Origin: Tritrichomonas musculus
Taxonomy: Eukaryota > Parabasalia > Tritrichomonadida > Tritrichomonadidae
Direction of reading: 5' to 3'
Assembly: GCA_039105265.1 (NCBI GenBank)
Contig: JAPFFF010000022.1
Location: 992,001 to 1,056,000, forward strand
Length of the DNA: 64,000 nt
Part shown: piece by piece, positions 41,132-50,000 of the stretch
Layout of the letters: each line of letters starts with the position of its first letter
Position numbering within the stretch: position 1 is the first letter of the stretch
Position numbers and translations under genes: made by a program
Notes under the pieces: model-generated
What the model was told of the DNA's origin: nothing
Databases searched by the model: none
Seen by the model: the letters and a program-made list of their open reading frames with translations, nothing else

Positions 41132-41974
41132 CTAATCTTCAAATTCAACTGGCATAACAACTTGTTGATATATGTAATTCAATTTTTGCCTTGAGAATCC
41201 ATTGAAAATAAAGAATGAAGTACAATTATTCTTATAATCTGTTGGAATCGCTTTGAAGAATTGAACGTTCACATAAACGATTGAATGTTTGTGTCTCAAT
41301 TGAGTTATATAATTTGTGAAGTAAGCAGATTTTAACAACTTAGATTTAATGAAGTCTTCACACAGAATTATTGTATTTAATGCCACATGTGGTTTACCAA
41401 GTTTATTGATATTAAGGAATTGAAACATTTTTTCTAGTTTATCTTCGTCAATTGTAATTCGTCCCACTGAAGAATATTTATTATACAATTCTTTCCATAA
41501 ATCCAATTCTTTCAAATAAGCTTCAGCATTTGTATCGGAAACAACTTTCACAGGTAAATTTATCAATTCGCGTTGAGCTTCAAATGTAGAATCATTTATA
41601 ACTCCATTCTTGCTAATATACACAATTTGATGTACATTTGACTCCTTCAATCGAGATATTTGAATTATATCTCTTAATACAATGTGCGATTTACCTTTAC
41701 CCTGTGCTCCAACAATAATGTTTAGAGAATTATAATTAGCATAGATTCCAGGACCAATTGGACGAATTGATTCTGACATTATTTTTGATTCATTTTTTTT
41801 GTACGCTCGATTCATTTCAAAATCAATATCAAATCTCGCAGAGCGAGACGCTTTATTGTTGATAATAGGTTTTATCATCTGATGTTCTTCGTAATGTTCG
41901 AAATCTATGTCATCATCATAGTCAGAAGTATCTGAAAAAAATATTGTTTTGTAATCAAATTTGCTTGGTTTCAT
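41132..41974 (-). CDS. A32/FtsK-like packaging ATPase (P3)
   Basis: 280 residues in this copy; P4 has 304. Walker A VGAQGKGKSHIVLRDI, Walker B-like TIILCEDFIKSK, and a conserved FKAIPTDYKNNCTSFFIFNG block. Acidic N-terminus. A hairpin CTCGC-AGA-GCGAG (41835-41847) lies in the coding region and adds residues absent from P4. Packages genome into capsids (family knowledge). Similarity to P4 continues beyond the open frame towards 41050, so this copy is probably broken once. Confidence 0.8.
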   Translation of the reverse strand: MKPSKFDYKTIFFSDTSDYDDDIDFEHYEEHQMIKPIINNKASRSARFDIDFEMNRAYKKNESKIMSESIRPIGPGIYANYNSLNIIVGAQGKGKSHIVLRDIIQISRLKESNVHQIVYISKNGVINDSTFEAQRELINLPVKVVSDTNAEAYLKELDLWKELYNKYSSVGRITIDEDKLEKMFQFLNINKLGKPHVALNTIILCEDFIKSKLLKSAYFTNYITQLRHKHSIVYVNVQFFKAIPTDYKNNCTSFFIFNGFSRQKLNYIYQQVVMPVEFED

Positions 41975-41977
41975 TTA

Positions 41978-42184
41978 TTATGAGTAAAGCTTCGAGCGCA
42001 ACTCCTCTGTGAGTTCAGGGGGTTCATCTTCTTTGAAAACAGTAATTATTACACATAGTTCAATAACATGAACTACCAAAATAGTTCCCAAAAGAATTTC
42101 GGTTAACATTTGAATAATTTTAAACACATAATTTAAGTGAAATACCATTTCGAACAAGTTGTGCATAAACATCATTGTAACCAT
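41978..42184 (-). CDS. Small one-helix membrane protein (P3)
   Basis: Up to 68 residues; the start is uncertain, and an internal Met (MLTEILLGTILVVHVIELCV) may be the true one. A single hydrophobic helix is followed by a charged tail (FKEDEPPELTEELRSKLYS). The same gene lies between the upstream conserved protein and the ATPase in P4 (62265-62471). Three bp separate it from the ATPase. A membrane or virion-membrane role is inferred from the helix only. Confidence 0.6.
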   Translation of the reverse strand: MVTMMFMHNLFEMVFHLNYVFKIIQMLTEILLGTILVVHVIELCVIITVFKEDEPPELTEELRSKLYS

Positions 42185-42728
42185 ATTTCAAATCATTTGA
42201 TTTACCTTCTTTTGTAACAAGAATTCGTTGGATTTCTAAATATTTATTCTTCGATACACATCCATTACAACCAGAATCTTCATCAATAATAAGTTCAACT
42301 TTATCAGCATGTGTTAGTATTTTAATTAATTCCATCAATGAATTTGAGTGACAAACCAAGTAATTATTTACACGAAGTGGATTTAATTCATAAATTGAAA
42401 GAAGTGTTTCTAAAAATTTATTCTTGATAGTTAAGTCTTCAATTTCATTTCCTAGGTCTACGATTCCCTTGTCGCGGACAATATTGTTTGTTGGAGGTTG
42501 AAATTGATATTGAGAATTCTCCTCCGGTATAGTAAAATTTACATTTTGGGGTTGAACTTGTGGATTTGATTGTGGAGTTACCTATGGAACGTTTGGGTAA
42601 TAAACTGGATGTGCTTGTTGAGGAATCGTATGTTGAGGTTTGATTTTGATTTCAACATTTGTATTCTGTTCCTGTTTTACAGAAGCATCATTTTCAGAAC
42701 TTAATATTCTTGCTTTGTTAAGCGACAT
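42120..42728 (-). pseudogene. Conserved Polinton protein (P3), interrupted
   Basis: Relative of P1 10505-10888 and P4 61663-62329. N-terminal KARILSSEND, Pro/Gln-rich middle, and C-terminal ETLLSIYELNPLRVNNYLVC and LIIDEDSGCNGCVSKNKYLE with a CxxC. Broken about once; outer bounds only. Overlaps the start of the membrane protein frame. Confidence 0.65.
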
Positions 42729-42798
42729 TTTCAACAAACTAAAAGTTTGGCTGAGGTGCCTTGCGCCGAATCCAAAAAAACCTTTATTCGTAGATTAC

Positions 42799-43029
42799 TC
42801 AATCCTTGTTAGCTAATTCATTCAATTCGTTTTCCAATTTTTTTACTTTTTCCTTTAATGAATTAATATCTTCAATTAATGATTCACGAACAGCAAGCCC
42901 ACTGGAACCAAGCATTCCAGATTTGACATTATTTAGATGTTGCTTGTAATCATAACATTTTTCTTTGAGGGTTCGTTTGATACGTTTAAGTTCAGGAATC
43001 TCCTTCTTATATTCGTTTAATTCAGACAT
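42799..43029 (-). CDS. Small coiled-coil protein (P3)
   Basis: 76 residues, identical to the P4 protein at 61395-61625: MSELNEYKKEIPELKRIKRT, then HLNNVKSGMLGSSGLAVRES and a coiled coil. Divergent from the small basic gene across 15 bp, as in P1 and P4. Perfect conservation between P3 and P4 fits recent shared ancestry. Confidence 0.75.
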   Translation of the reverse strand: MSELNEYKKEIPELKRIKRTLKEKCYDYKQHLNNVKSGMLGSSGLAVRESLIEDINSLKEKVKKLENELNELANKD

Positions 43030-43044
43030 TTAATCGAAGCAAAA

Positions 43045-43311
43045 ATGTCCTTTCACTCACAAGTGAGTTCAAACTCTACGAGTTATGAACAAAAACGAAC
43101 CATTCATGATGATAAAAGAATGAATCACTACGATAGATTACAACTTAAAATGCAAAAAGAACGTACCAGAATTAATTCTGCACCAACTGTTAAGAAATAT
43201 GAAGATAAAGGAAGTATTCAACATGAACCTCAAGTATCAACAACAAAAAAATTGAATTTTCACACTTATTCATTAAATCATTCAGTTGTCCCTCGATGTG
43301 ACAAAATATAA
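43045..43311 (+). CDS. Small basic conserved protein (P3)
   Basis: 88 residues, beginning MSFHSQVSSNSTSYEQKRTI, with the shared core ERTRINSAPTVKKYEDKGSI. Its tail HTYSLNHSVVPRCDKI matches P4. In P4 a GC-rich insertion of about 35 bp lies near the 5' end of this gene. Unknown function. Confidence 0.68.
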   Translation: MSFHSQVSSNSTSYEQKRTIHDDKRMNHYDRLQLKMQKERTRINSAPTVKKYEDKGSIQHEPQVSTTKKLNFHTYSLNHSVVPRCDKI

Positions 43312-43333
43312 ATATTTTGCCGGAGCCAAAGGT

Positions 43334-43377
43334 CAACGAAGTTGCCCGAGACCTTCGGGCTTACGCACGACGAAGTC
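43334..43377. repeat. GC-rich hairpins in P3 spacer
   Basis: CAAC-GAA-GTTG (43334-43344) and GAC-GAA-GTC (43369-43377), with CCCGAGACCTTCGGGC between. P4 has a shorter, different palindrome at the matching place (near 61045). Confidence 0.75.
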
Positions 43378-43397
43378 GGTCGAGGCGATGATAAAAT

Positions 43398-43886
43398 CTA
43401 ATCCAACATTTGTTGATTAATATATTTGGCAATCTGATTTACAGTATTGGTTAATTCAGCAATTTTTTTATCTAATGCTGTGAATTTGAGTTCATAGCTT
43501 TGTTTCAAATCTTTAATCATGCTTTGACATGTTGGAAGTTCTTCGAACATGGCACTTCGTGACAGCACAGCTGTTAGTTCATTCTTAAGATTCTCAATAT
43601 CTGCTTTAATAACATCTTGTTCAAGTTCTTTCAATTCATTAGTTTTGACAACTTTCTTTAAAAATATATCTCCCCCAACTCGTTTTGTACCTTCTTTTTG
43701 ACAATTATTTTTTGTGATTCTGTATTCAACACCATCTGGTGTAACAATTTTGTAAACCCGATTTAGATATTGAGTTGTCTGGTTGTTCATATCATCTTTG
43801 TGTTTCTGATAGTACAGATTGAACTCCTCAATTGATTTAAAATTCTTTATTTCAGTAGTAATTTCATTAATTACTTTCAAATCCAT
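43398..43886 (-). CDS. Virion-block coiled-coil protein (P3)
   Basis: 162 residues. MDLKVINEITTEIKNFKSIE and YKIVTPDGVEYRITKNNCQK as in P4; C-terminal heptads (LDKKIAELTNTVNQIAKYIN). The stretch between about 110 and 130 differs from P4 although the flanks are nearly identical, suggesting local exchange. Lies between the small basic gene and the pVI-like gene. Confidence 0.75.
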   Translation of the reverse strand: MDLKVINEITTEIKNFKSIEEFNLYYQKHKDDMNNQTTQYLNRVYKIVTPDGVEYRITKNNCQKEGTKRVGGDIFLKKVVKTNELKELEQDVIKADIENLKNELTAVLSRSAMFEELPTCQSMIKDLKQSYELKFTALDKKIAELTNTVNQIAKYINQQMLD

Positions 43887-43928
43887 TTAAAATAAAAAAA
43901 TACAATTTAATCATTTTCATGCGACTTC

Positions 43929-43944
43929 GGACAACTTGTTGTCC
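43929..43944. repeat. GC-rich hairpin after pVI-like gene (P3)
   Basis: GGACAAC-TT-GTTGTCC, perfect 7-bp stem. Absent at the matching place in P4 (60550-60575). Confidence 0.8.
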
Positions 43945-43952
43945 TCAGGCGC

Positions 43953-44207
43953 TTACGCGACTTCATCAATTAAACTTTTACCAATTTTAAGACCTTTGTC
44001 AGCAAAATTTAATCCTGTATCAATTGCTCTAACAGCATCACCAATAAGAGGTATTCCACCCAAAACAGGTTTTACAGCATTAGTTACTCTTTTACCAACT
44101 TCAACAACTTTGGGAAGTGCTTTACCAACCTTAGTTGCAACATTCTTTATTGTATTGCCTACAGATTTAAAAGCGTTTTTCATTTTTTTGAAGATTCCGA
44201 TACCCAT
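43953..44207 (-). CDS. Small amphipathic pVI-like protein (P3)
   Basis: 84 residues, identical to P4: MGIGIFKKMKNAFKSVGNTI, KVATKVGKALPKVVEVGKRV-type basic helices, a Gly/Pro turn (GGIPLIGDAVRAIDTG) and a final helix. Next to the capsid gene, divergent from it by 51 bp. The layout fits a membrane-active minor capsid protein (inference). Confidence 0.72.
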   Translation of the reverse strand: MGIGIFKKMKNAFKSVGNTIKNVATKVGKALPKVVEVGKRVTNAVKPVLGGIPLIGDAVRAIDTGLNFADKGLKIGKSLIDEVA

Positions 44208-44258
44208 TGTTTTTATTATGAAAAAAGACCCATAATAGTACTTTTTTTGTTATTCAAA

Positions 44259-46133
44259 ATGTTGTATCGCAACGAAAGAGCACATAATTACAAAATTGAA
44301 GCAGGAAACGTTCTTGATACATTTAATAAGATGCGTGAAATGATTAATACTAATGATGGTACACGCTCATTTTCATTCAGAACTGTTGATTGTCATGACC
44401 AACCTGCACCATTTCATCAAGGACAATATTCTCAAATCAGTTTAACGCATCCAGACCATTTCATATCTGATGTTGATAAAGGATTCTTAACATTTCACGT
44501 CAAATTGGATTTACAACTCAACACAGACCTTGCCAAATTGCGTTCAATCGAAGACCCACAACACTTCTACAAATTATTTGTTGGACTTAAGTCTTCAAAT
44601 CAATTATTGGACAGACTGGAAATTCTTCATAATAACGTTAATGTTGGATATCAGCAAAACGAATGCGTTCGAGAAGGATTTTTGTATTCAGCTCTTAAAC
44701 CTCAAACTGAAAAAAAGCGTCGTAGGTTTGTTCATTCATTATGGGAAAATATTTCACAATATTCTCAAACAATGGCTGGTACATATGTTAATCTAATGGA
44801 TTTCAAAGAAAGTGGTAAAACACAAGTTGAATTTGATTTGAACCTTCCATTCGATGATTTACTTGCACTTCAAGCTTTCGATTTGTTTCCAAATGGAATT
44901 ATTGGTGATTTATCAATTCGTTTTCAAGTTACTTCTGCTGGTTTGGTTTGGGCAGTAATTGACCCATATGTTGTTGCTGAAACAAAGGCTTTCCTTGAAG
45001 ATGATGAAACTGTTTCCGCTGATGAATTGGATAAACTTCGTGATTTAAAGGTTCGCGGTAAGCTCAAACGTCAATTCACACAAATTGGTAATGAAGCAAC
45101 TATACCAGCTGTTTTTGACCAAACTCTTACAATCAAATATCAGAGAATGCATGCTGGAGCACCTGTTGCAGAAGATGAGACTCCAAAAGAAGTTGTATTC
45201 CATTATACTCCAGAGGATTATACCAAATTTGATGTTCGTGAATCTGATGTAAATAAAGGTCCATTTGCTGAAATGGTTGCTGCACATAATCCTGATGTTC
45301 CTTTAGCACCAGGAGATACTGTTAAAATTTTGGAATCAAATTATCATGACATTGAATATTCAAATGGAGTTGCAACATTGACATGCAATCAAATGACAAT
45401 CACACTTTGCAAATCAAATATGCAGGGTTATGGTGTATGTGAATCTACTAGACAGGGTATTGAAAATATTCTTCGTGAAGGAATCATAATTCCATCTCAG
45501 AAAATTGAATATCATGCATTTCCTATAGCAGCAGCTTCAAATGGAATTAAATCAACATTAAATATACCATTAATTAATGTTACGACAATGTCATTACTAT
45601 TTCCAAAGCATCATAATGATTTAACTGTTTTTGAGAATCCGGTTTACCAAAATTGTTATTTAAACATTGGTGGAAAGAACTTCCCAGATGAAAATGTTGA
45701 CACAATTGGCGCAAGATTCTTTGAAAATCAATTAACCGCTGGAGACCTTGATGGGATTACACTTCAATGCACAAAGGAATTTGAAGATTCATTCACCATG
45801 CCCAAAAATGATTCTCATGGAAACAGATACAAAAATACCCTTTCCGATGCAACTTCATTTGTATTCAATATTCAAACTGAACGAGCTTCAGCTGGTTATT
45901 GTTATGATGGATTGGACGGTGGATTTGGTAACATTCAGGTTCAAGTAAATGGTCAACCAATTCACACAGGTGAGAATGACACTTATTACAACATTTTAGA
46001 ACCAAGTGGTAACATTGTTCATCCTCCTCCTTCACAATTAATTTTGACAAGAGATACATATTTCAAATTGAGTTTGAATGGTTTAGAATATGTTGATGAT
46101 GAAACACCAGCTGGTTCACAAGTAAATCAGTAA
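44259..46133 (+). CDS. Double jelly-roll major capsid protein (P3)
   Basis: 624 residues from ATG 44259 (MLYRNERAHNYKIEAGNVLD), the start shared with P1 and P4. Nearly identical to P4 on both sides of the central insertion. Between about 45105 and 45390 it has a different, shorter domain (QTLTIKYQRMHAGAPVAEDE; AHNPDVPLAPGDTVKI) and lacks the Pro-rich linker of P1 and P4. Resumes at MTITLCKSNMQGYGVCEST. ATG preceded by CTTTTTTTGTTATTCAAA. Forms the virion shell (family knowledge). Confidence 0.88.
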   Translation: MLYRNERAHNYKIEAGNVLDTFNKMREMINTNDGTRSFSFRTVDCHDQPAPFHQGQYSQISLTHPDHFISDVDKGFLTFHVKLDLQLNTDLAKLRSIEDPQHFYKLFVGLKSSNQLLDRLEILHNNVNVGYQQNECVREGFLYSALKPQTEKKRRRFVHSLWENISQYSQTMAGTYVNLMDFKESGKTQVEFDLNLPFDDLLALQAFDLFPNGIIGDLSIRFQVTSAGLVWAVIDPYVVAETKAFLEDDETVSADELDKLRDLKVRGKLKRQFTQIGNEATIPAVFDQTLTIKYQRMHAGAPVAEDETPKEVVFHYTPEDYTKFDVRESDVNKGPFAEMVAAHNPDVPLAPGDTVKILESNYHDIEYSNGVATLTCNQMTITLCKSNMQGYGVCESTRQGIENILREGIIIPSQKIEYHAFPIAAASNGIKSTLNIPLINVTTMSLLFPKHHNDLTVFENPVYQNCYLNIGGKNFPDENVDTIGARFFENQLTAGDLDGITLQCTKEFEDSFTMPKNDSHGNRYKNTLSDATSFVFNIQTERASAGYCYDGLDGGFGNIQVQVNGQPIHTGENDTYYNILEPSGNIVHPPPSQLILTRDTYFKLSLNGLEYVDDETPAGSQVNQ

Positions 46134-46211
46134 ATCTAATTTATCAAACTAATTTATCAAACTAATTCTGGATATTTTTTTGCACTTGATTTGGGTCCTT
46201 TTTGATAATAA

Positions 46212-48237
46212 ATGTCGAAAACTAAATCTCTCAGAATTTATGATAAAGAATATCCTTCGTTATTGAAATATCCATTCAAATCGAAATACAAATACGTTGA
46301 AACTGATTTACAACCTGTTTTCAAGAATAACATTAAAACAGAACCTTTCATACCTGATTTCAAACTCAAAGCATGTAAAAAAATGTCAAAACCAAATTTA
46401 TCAAATGAACCTGGAACTTGGGAAGCTGATTTGATGTTCTCACATTATTATGCAGATGTTGAACATCCAATTAAACAAGAACAAATATATCTCGTTTTGA
46501 TAAATGTGAATACTAGATATCTAATTGTGGAACCAATGTCAAATAAAAGTGAAATAGCCAAAACTTTAAAACGAGTTATTGAAAAGAATCCTAAATATGA
46601 CTTTCGAACCATTAAATGTGATGGTGAACCAGGATTCATTAGTTTAATAGATGAATGTATTGTATTGAAAGATAATACAAAAGTAATTCTCAAAACAGAT
46701 ATCTCAAATGATTTACAAGAAGCATACAATTATAAACCAGAGTTAAGAAATCAAGTTAGAAATGAAATTCTTTTAAAAACTAATTTGAAAACGTTAATAG
46801 CATTTTTGAAAAAAAGTGGATATAAAAATGTTATCAAGTCACCAATCTCAAAAATTGAGTTGAAAATTGACGATATCAATGATTATTACCCAGTCAAATT
46901 TGTAATTAATTCTTCCCCTTACGCTCTCGCTCATAAAAATGTTGATTCTGTAATTAGAACTCTTAGAAATGCCTTCGGAATGGATAATCGAAGAATTGCT
47001 GATTATAATCTCATGAGACAAATGGTGAACTTCTATAATAACACTCCTCACAATTCATTAAGATTTCGGAATTATGATTATAATGAAGATGAATTATCTG
47101 AATATCAAGGTTCTGGATTGGTTCCTCCAACTAAATGGATTTATTATTCTCCAGTTCAAGTTCAAAACAATGTTGATTTGGAATGGAAGTATATTCGAAT
47201 GATGAAAATGAAATTGAGAAAGATAAATGAAAAACAGAAGTTGAAAGGCTTGCTTAATTATAGGCCATTCAATAAGTTCGTAACTTCTACTTTTTAGAAA
47301 GTAGAAATGATTATTCAAATAATAAATATAATAATTATAATATATGAACGATACTCTATAATTTGCTAAAATAGTTTGCTATTATAACTAATATTCACTG
47401 AGTTGTTGTGAGTTTAAAATTTATTACTTTTAAATTTTCATTTTTTGGAATATCAAAGGAGTTATAAAAATATTTAGTTCAAATCATATGAATGATAAAA
47501 AAAATTGTCAAATTGATATATTTTTGGAAACATGCCAAATTATGTTTATCCAAACCTAAAAATTATATATGGCTCAATATGCATACGTTATGATCCGTTA
47601 AAGTACGTTAAGCCTTACTTTTTCAAAAGAATCTATGGTTTGAAGCCCTATTCAAAAGATTCATAAAAAAAAAATATATTAATTAATAAGACATTGATTT
47701 AATATATATGTATATAAAAAATCAATGAAAAGTAATTGTTATATATTTCCAAATGTATATATATATTCAAATTTTTGAAAAAAAATAACCAAAAAAGGTC
47801 AAAATCATTGAATTTTTTTATTGAAACATTTTTATTTAGATATTTTCAAAACCATTGGTTAATGATTTATCAATTTTATAATTAATTATAATAATAGTGT
47901 ATGCATATTACCTATATCAATATTCGGATAAATGAAAAGTATTTCATGCATTGAGTAAATACCACAAAAATTCAATAATCATTTTTCAGCCTTAAATTGA
48001 AAAAAATCTCTTAAAAGTACTGAATAATAAATTAAACAAAAATCGAAAATAATAAATGTATAGATATTGATGAAATGCTTATATATAAATAAATAAATAT
48101 TTTATATCATATCTATATGTGGAAAAAAGTGCCAGTTACGAACTTATTGGATGACCTATATTTATACAAAATATGTTTGTGATTCCATTGATGACTTGAA
48201 TGAAGATTATAAAGAGTATTTTGTAATAAAATGTTAA
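46212..48237 (+). pseudogene. rve integrase (P3), interrupted by a MITE
   Basis: Begins MSKTKSLRIYDKEYPSLLKY; rve core WEADLMF, LVLINVNTRYLIVEP, TIKCDGEPGF and KNVDSVIRTLRNAFG as in P4. The MITE at 47263-48156 lies in the C-terminal region; integrase-like sequence resumes after it (TKYVCDSIDDLNEDYKEYF) to about 48237. Follows the capsid gene on the same strand. Confidence 0.85.
47263..48156. mobile_element. Mariner-type MITE in P3 integrase
   Basis: Ends match as GG(C/T)CAT(T/C)CAATAAGTTCG followed by TAACT and a T-run, inverted at the two sides and flanked by TA. The AATAAGTTCG core is typical of mariner TIRs. About 890 bp, very AT-rich, no transposase. TIR identity is about 80%, so it is less fresh than the Polinton ends. 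Confidence 0.75.
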
Positions 48238-48252
48238 CAAATAATATCAAAA

Positions 48253-48609
48253 ATGTATCAACGATATTTTAAACAACCAATTACTAAGCGTTATTTCCAC
48301 ACTCAAGATTCTGAATTTGTTCTTCCAAGTGAATTCGTTTCAAGTAAGAATAAGAAATTTATTGTTGTACAGTATGTTGGAGCAATTGTTAAGGATACTC
48401 TTGTTGGAGATTTGATGGTTCACTCTGATATTGTACAACAAGATGGTTATTGTGATTGTTTCATTATGTTAGCAAACAGACGTCAAACTAAATATCGAAA
48501 ATATGAATTCCTTGGTCATGAACGTAATTTTAAAATTTGGTTCACAGATTTATATGGGAACTCAATTGAACCATCTGCTTTTGTAATGAGTTGCCTATTA
48601 ATCTTTTAA
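48253..48609 (+). CDS. Small beta-rich protein, candidate minor capsid/penton-like (P3)
   Basis: 118 residues; P4 relative 126. Strand pattern with FIVVQYVGAIVKDTLVGDLM, DIVQQDGYCDCFIMLANRRQ and the end FKIWFTDLYGNSIEPSAFVM. The last block looks like closing strands of single jelly-roll proteins encoded next to capsid genes in Polintons and virophages. Role inferred from pattern and place only. The P3 start (MYQRYFKQPITKRY) lies inside the longer P4 frame. Confidence 0.6.
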   Translation: MYQRYFKQPITKRYFHTQDSEFVLPSEFVSSKNKKFIVVQYVGAIVKDTLVGDLMVHSDIVQQDGYCDCFIMLANRRQTKYRKYEFLGHERNFKIWFTDLYGNSIEPSAFVMSCLLIF

Positions 48610-48677
48610 ATAGGTTTTTTTGTTTGCCAGGCACCAAATAGCCATTTAGGCCTTATTATTTTTGTTCCAAATGAAAA

Positions 48678-49242
48678 ATGATACGTAAAACAAAGGATAA
48701 AAATAAAGAAGTATTAACAGCAGAACAAGAATCTAATTTAATTGATAAGGATGCAATTATTCTAGATAGAACTCACACATTATATTCATATATTGATAAA
48801 AAAGATAAGAAAGTTTACTTCTATTTGAGTAGTAATTATCAAGATTTATTTGTTTTTATGGAAGGTGATAATATATTGTTAAATTTACCTAAGAAAGTTG
48901 ATATGAATACAAAAATGAACATCTTAAATAATAAACGTCCTTATTTAAAAAGAAAATTTGTCATTTCTATTGAAATTGGTTCTAAAATTGGAAATACAGA
49001 TATTAAATTTGTTGAAAGATGGTTTGATGAACTAAATAAATCATATATTGTATTAATGGAAGATTGTGGATATAAATATGCTATTAAAGAAACAAATAAT
49101 TTCTGTTTTGAATTAGATTCCGAAGGAGATATAAATAGAAAAATCAAACCACTTCCGTTACACATATTTCTTTGTTTCAAACCTGAAACTTTTATGAATG
49201 AATGGAATCGTGTTGAATTACGAAATTTGGATGAGGAAGCTG
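48678..49242 (+). pseudogene. Conserved P3 protein cut by the P4 insertion
   Basis: Begins MIRKTKDKNKEVLTAEQESN and matches the first ~188 residues of the intact P4 gene at 55125-56300 almost exactly. P4 begins at 49243, within it. Function unknown; see the P4 entry. Confidence 0.85.
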
Positions 49243-49510
49243 AGTAGTAATATATTGTGCGCCCTAGTACCCCGAATAACTACTGATAAGAATTTCCTTG
49301 TCTCCCAATACCAGGAACCAAGCTCCCAGAAAAATTGACAATTCAACACCAAACTTTTCATAAACACGTTAGAGACCTACCTCAGGAACCAAGCTCCCAG
49401 AACAAGTTTGAAATTCGTTGGAAACTTACTTGGTAAACCAAGCTCCCAGAACAAGTTTGAAATTTGTTAGGGGTGGTCAATAGATATAAAAATAAATTTT
49501 AAATTAAGAA
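49243..49510 (+). repeat. P4 left terminal region with internal direct repeats
   Basis: After AGTAGTAATA the unit CCAAGCTCCCAGAA is repeated three times (near 49317, 49390 and 49439), the last two followed by CAAGTTTGAAATT. One unit is shared with the P3 end. Such subterminal repeats often bind the integrase. Confidence 0.75.
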
Positions 49511-49535
49511 TTTGTTTTTTTTATCTTATTTAAAA

Positions 49536-49976
49536 ATGCAACAACGCATCGACCATATCATTTCTGAATTACTTGCTTTGAAAACCGAATTCGAACAATT
49601 AAATAATATATCAAATGAAACACAAATTGAACAACCAACTGAATCTGAGGTCAACGAAGTTGCCCGAGGCTATGCCGAGGCACAAAGTGTCGAACCATCA
49701 ACTGAATCAACTGAATCAACTGAACAATCAAATGAATTAAATCCTATACGAAGAAGAACTAATCGCTCATTTCCATTAAACAAATCCAAATTCCTTAATG
49801 ATGAACAGAGAGACCAAGTTCTTCAATTTGCTTCTGACCATAAAGAAACAATTATGAATCAACCAAGGTCCAATCGAATTCAATTCCTTCAGAATCTAAT
49901 TCGTGAACAATTAAATATCAATTTATCGTTATACATGACGGGAAAACTGATTCAAATAATCTCATCCAACAATTAA
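49536..49976 (+). CDS. Polinton accessory protein with conserved C-terminal domain (P4)
   Basis: Start ATG 49536 (MQQRIDHIISELLALKTEFE), after TTTTTTTTATCTTATTTAAAA. About 146 residues: N-terminal coiled coil, a Thr/Ser/Glu linker and the C-terminal helical domain NRSFPLNKSKFLNDEQRDQ shared with P1 400-909. A hairpin segment (49652-49676) in the linker encodes VNEVARGYAEAQSVE and keeps frame. First gene inside the terminal repeat. Unknown role, possibly DNA binding. Confidence 0.72.
   Translation: MQQRIDHIISELLALKTEFEQLNNISNETQIEQPTESEVNEVARGYAEAQSVEPSTESTESTEQSNELNPIRRRTNRSFPLNKSKFLNDEQRDQVLQFASDHKETIMNQPRSNRIQFLQNLIREQLNINLSLYMTGKLIQIISSNN
49652..49676. repeat. GC-rich hairpins inside a P4 gene
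   Basis: CAAC-GAA-GTTG (49652-49662) and GGC-TAT-GCC (49668-49676), in frame within the linker of the 49536 gene. The same CAACGAAGTTG occurs in the P3 spacer at 43334. Confidence 0.8.
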
Positions 49977-50000
49977 GCTAAAAAAATTTTTTTATACTAT

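Larger units (their letters stand above)
31608..49242. mobile_element. P3: Polinton with nested insertions
   Basis: Left end AGTAGTATATGTATGTCCC at 31608. Plus-strand polymerase, KilA-N gene, acidic protein and 40439 gene; then minus-strand ATPase block; capsid, integrase, minor capsid candidate and the 48678 gene on plus. The last gene is cut by P4 at 49243, and the rest of P3 should lie beyond P4, outside the window. Carries a 2.1-kb mini-element in the polymerase and a MITE in the integrase. Proteins nearly identical to P4, so relatively young; broken at about four to six places in addition to insertions. Confidence 0.9.
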
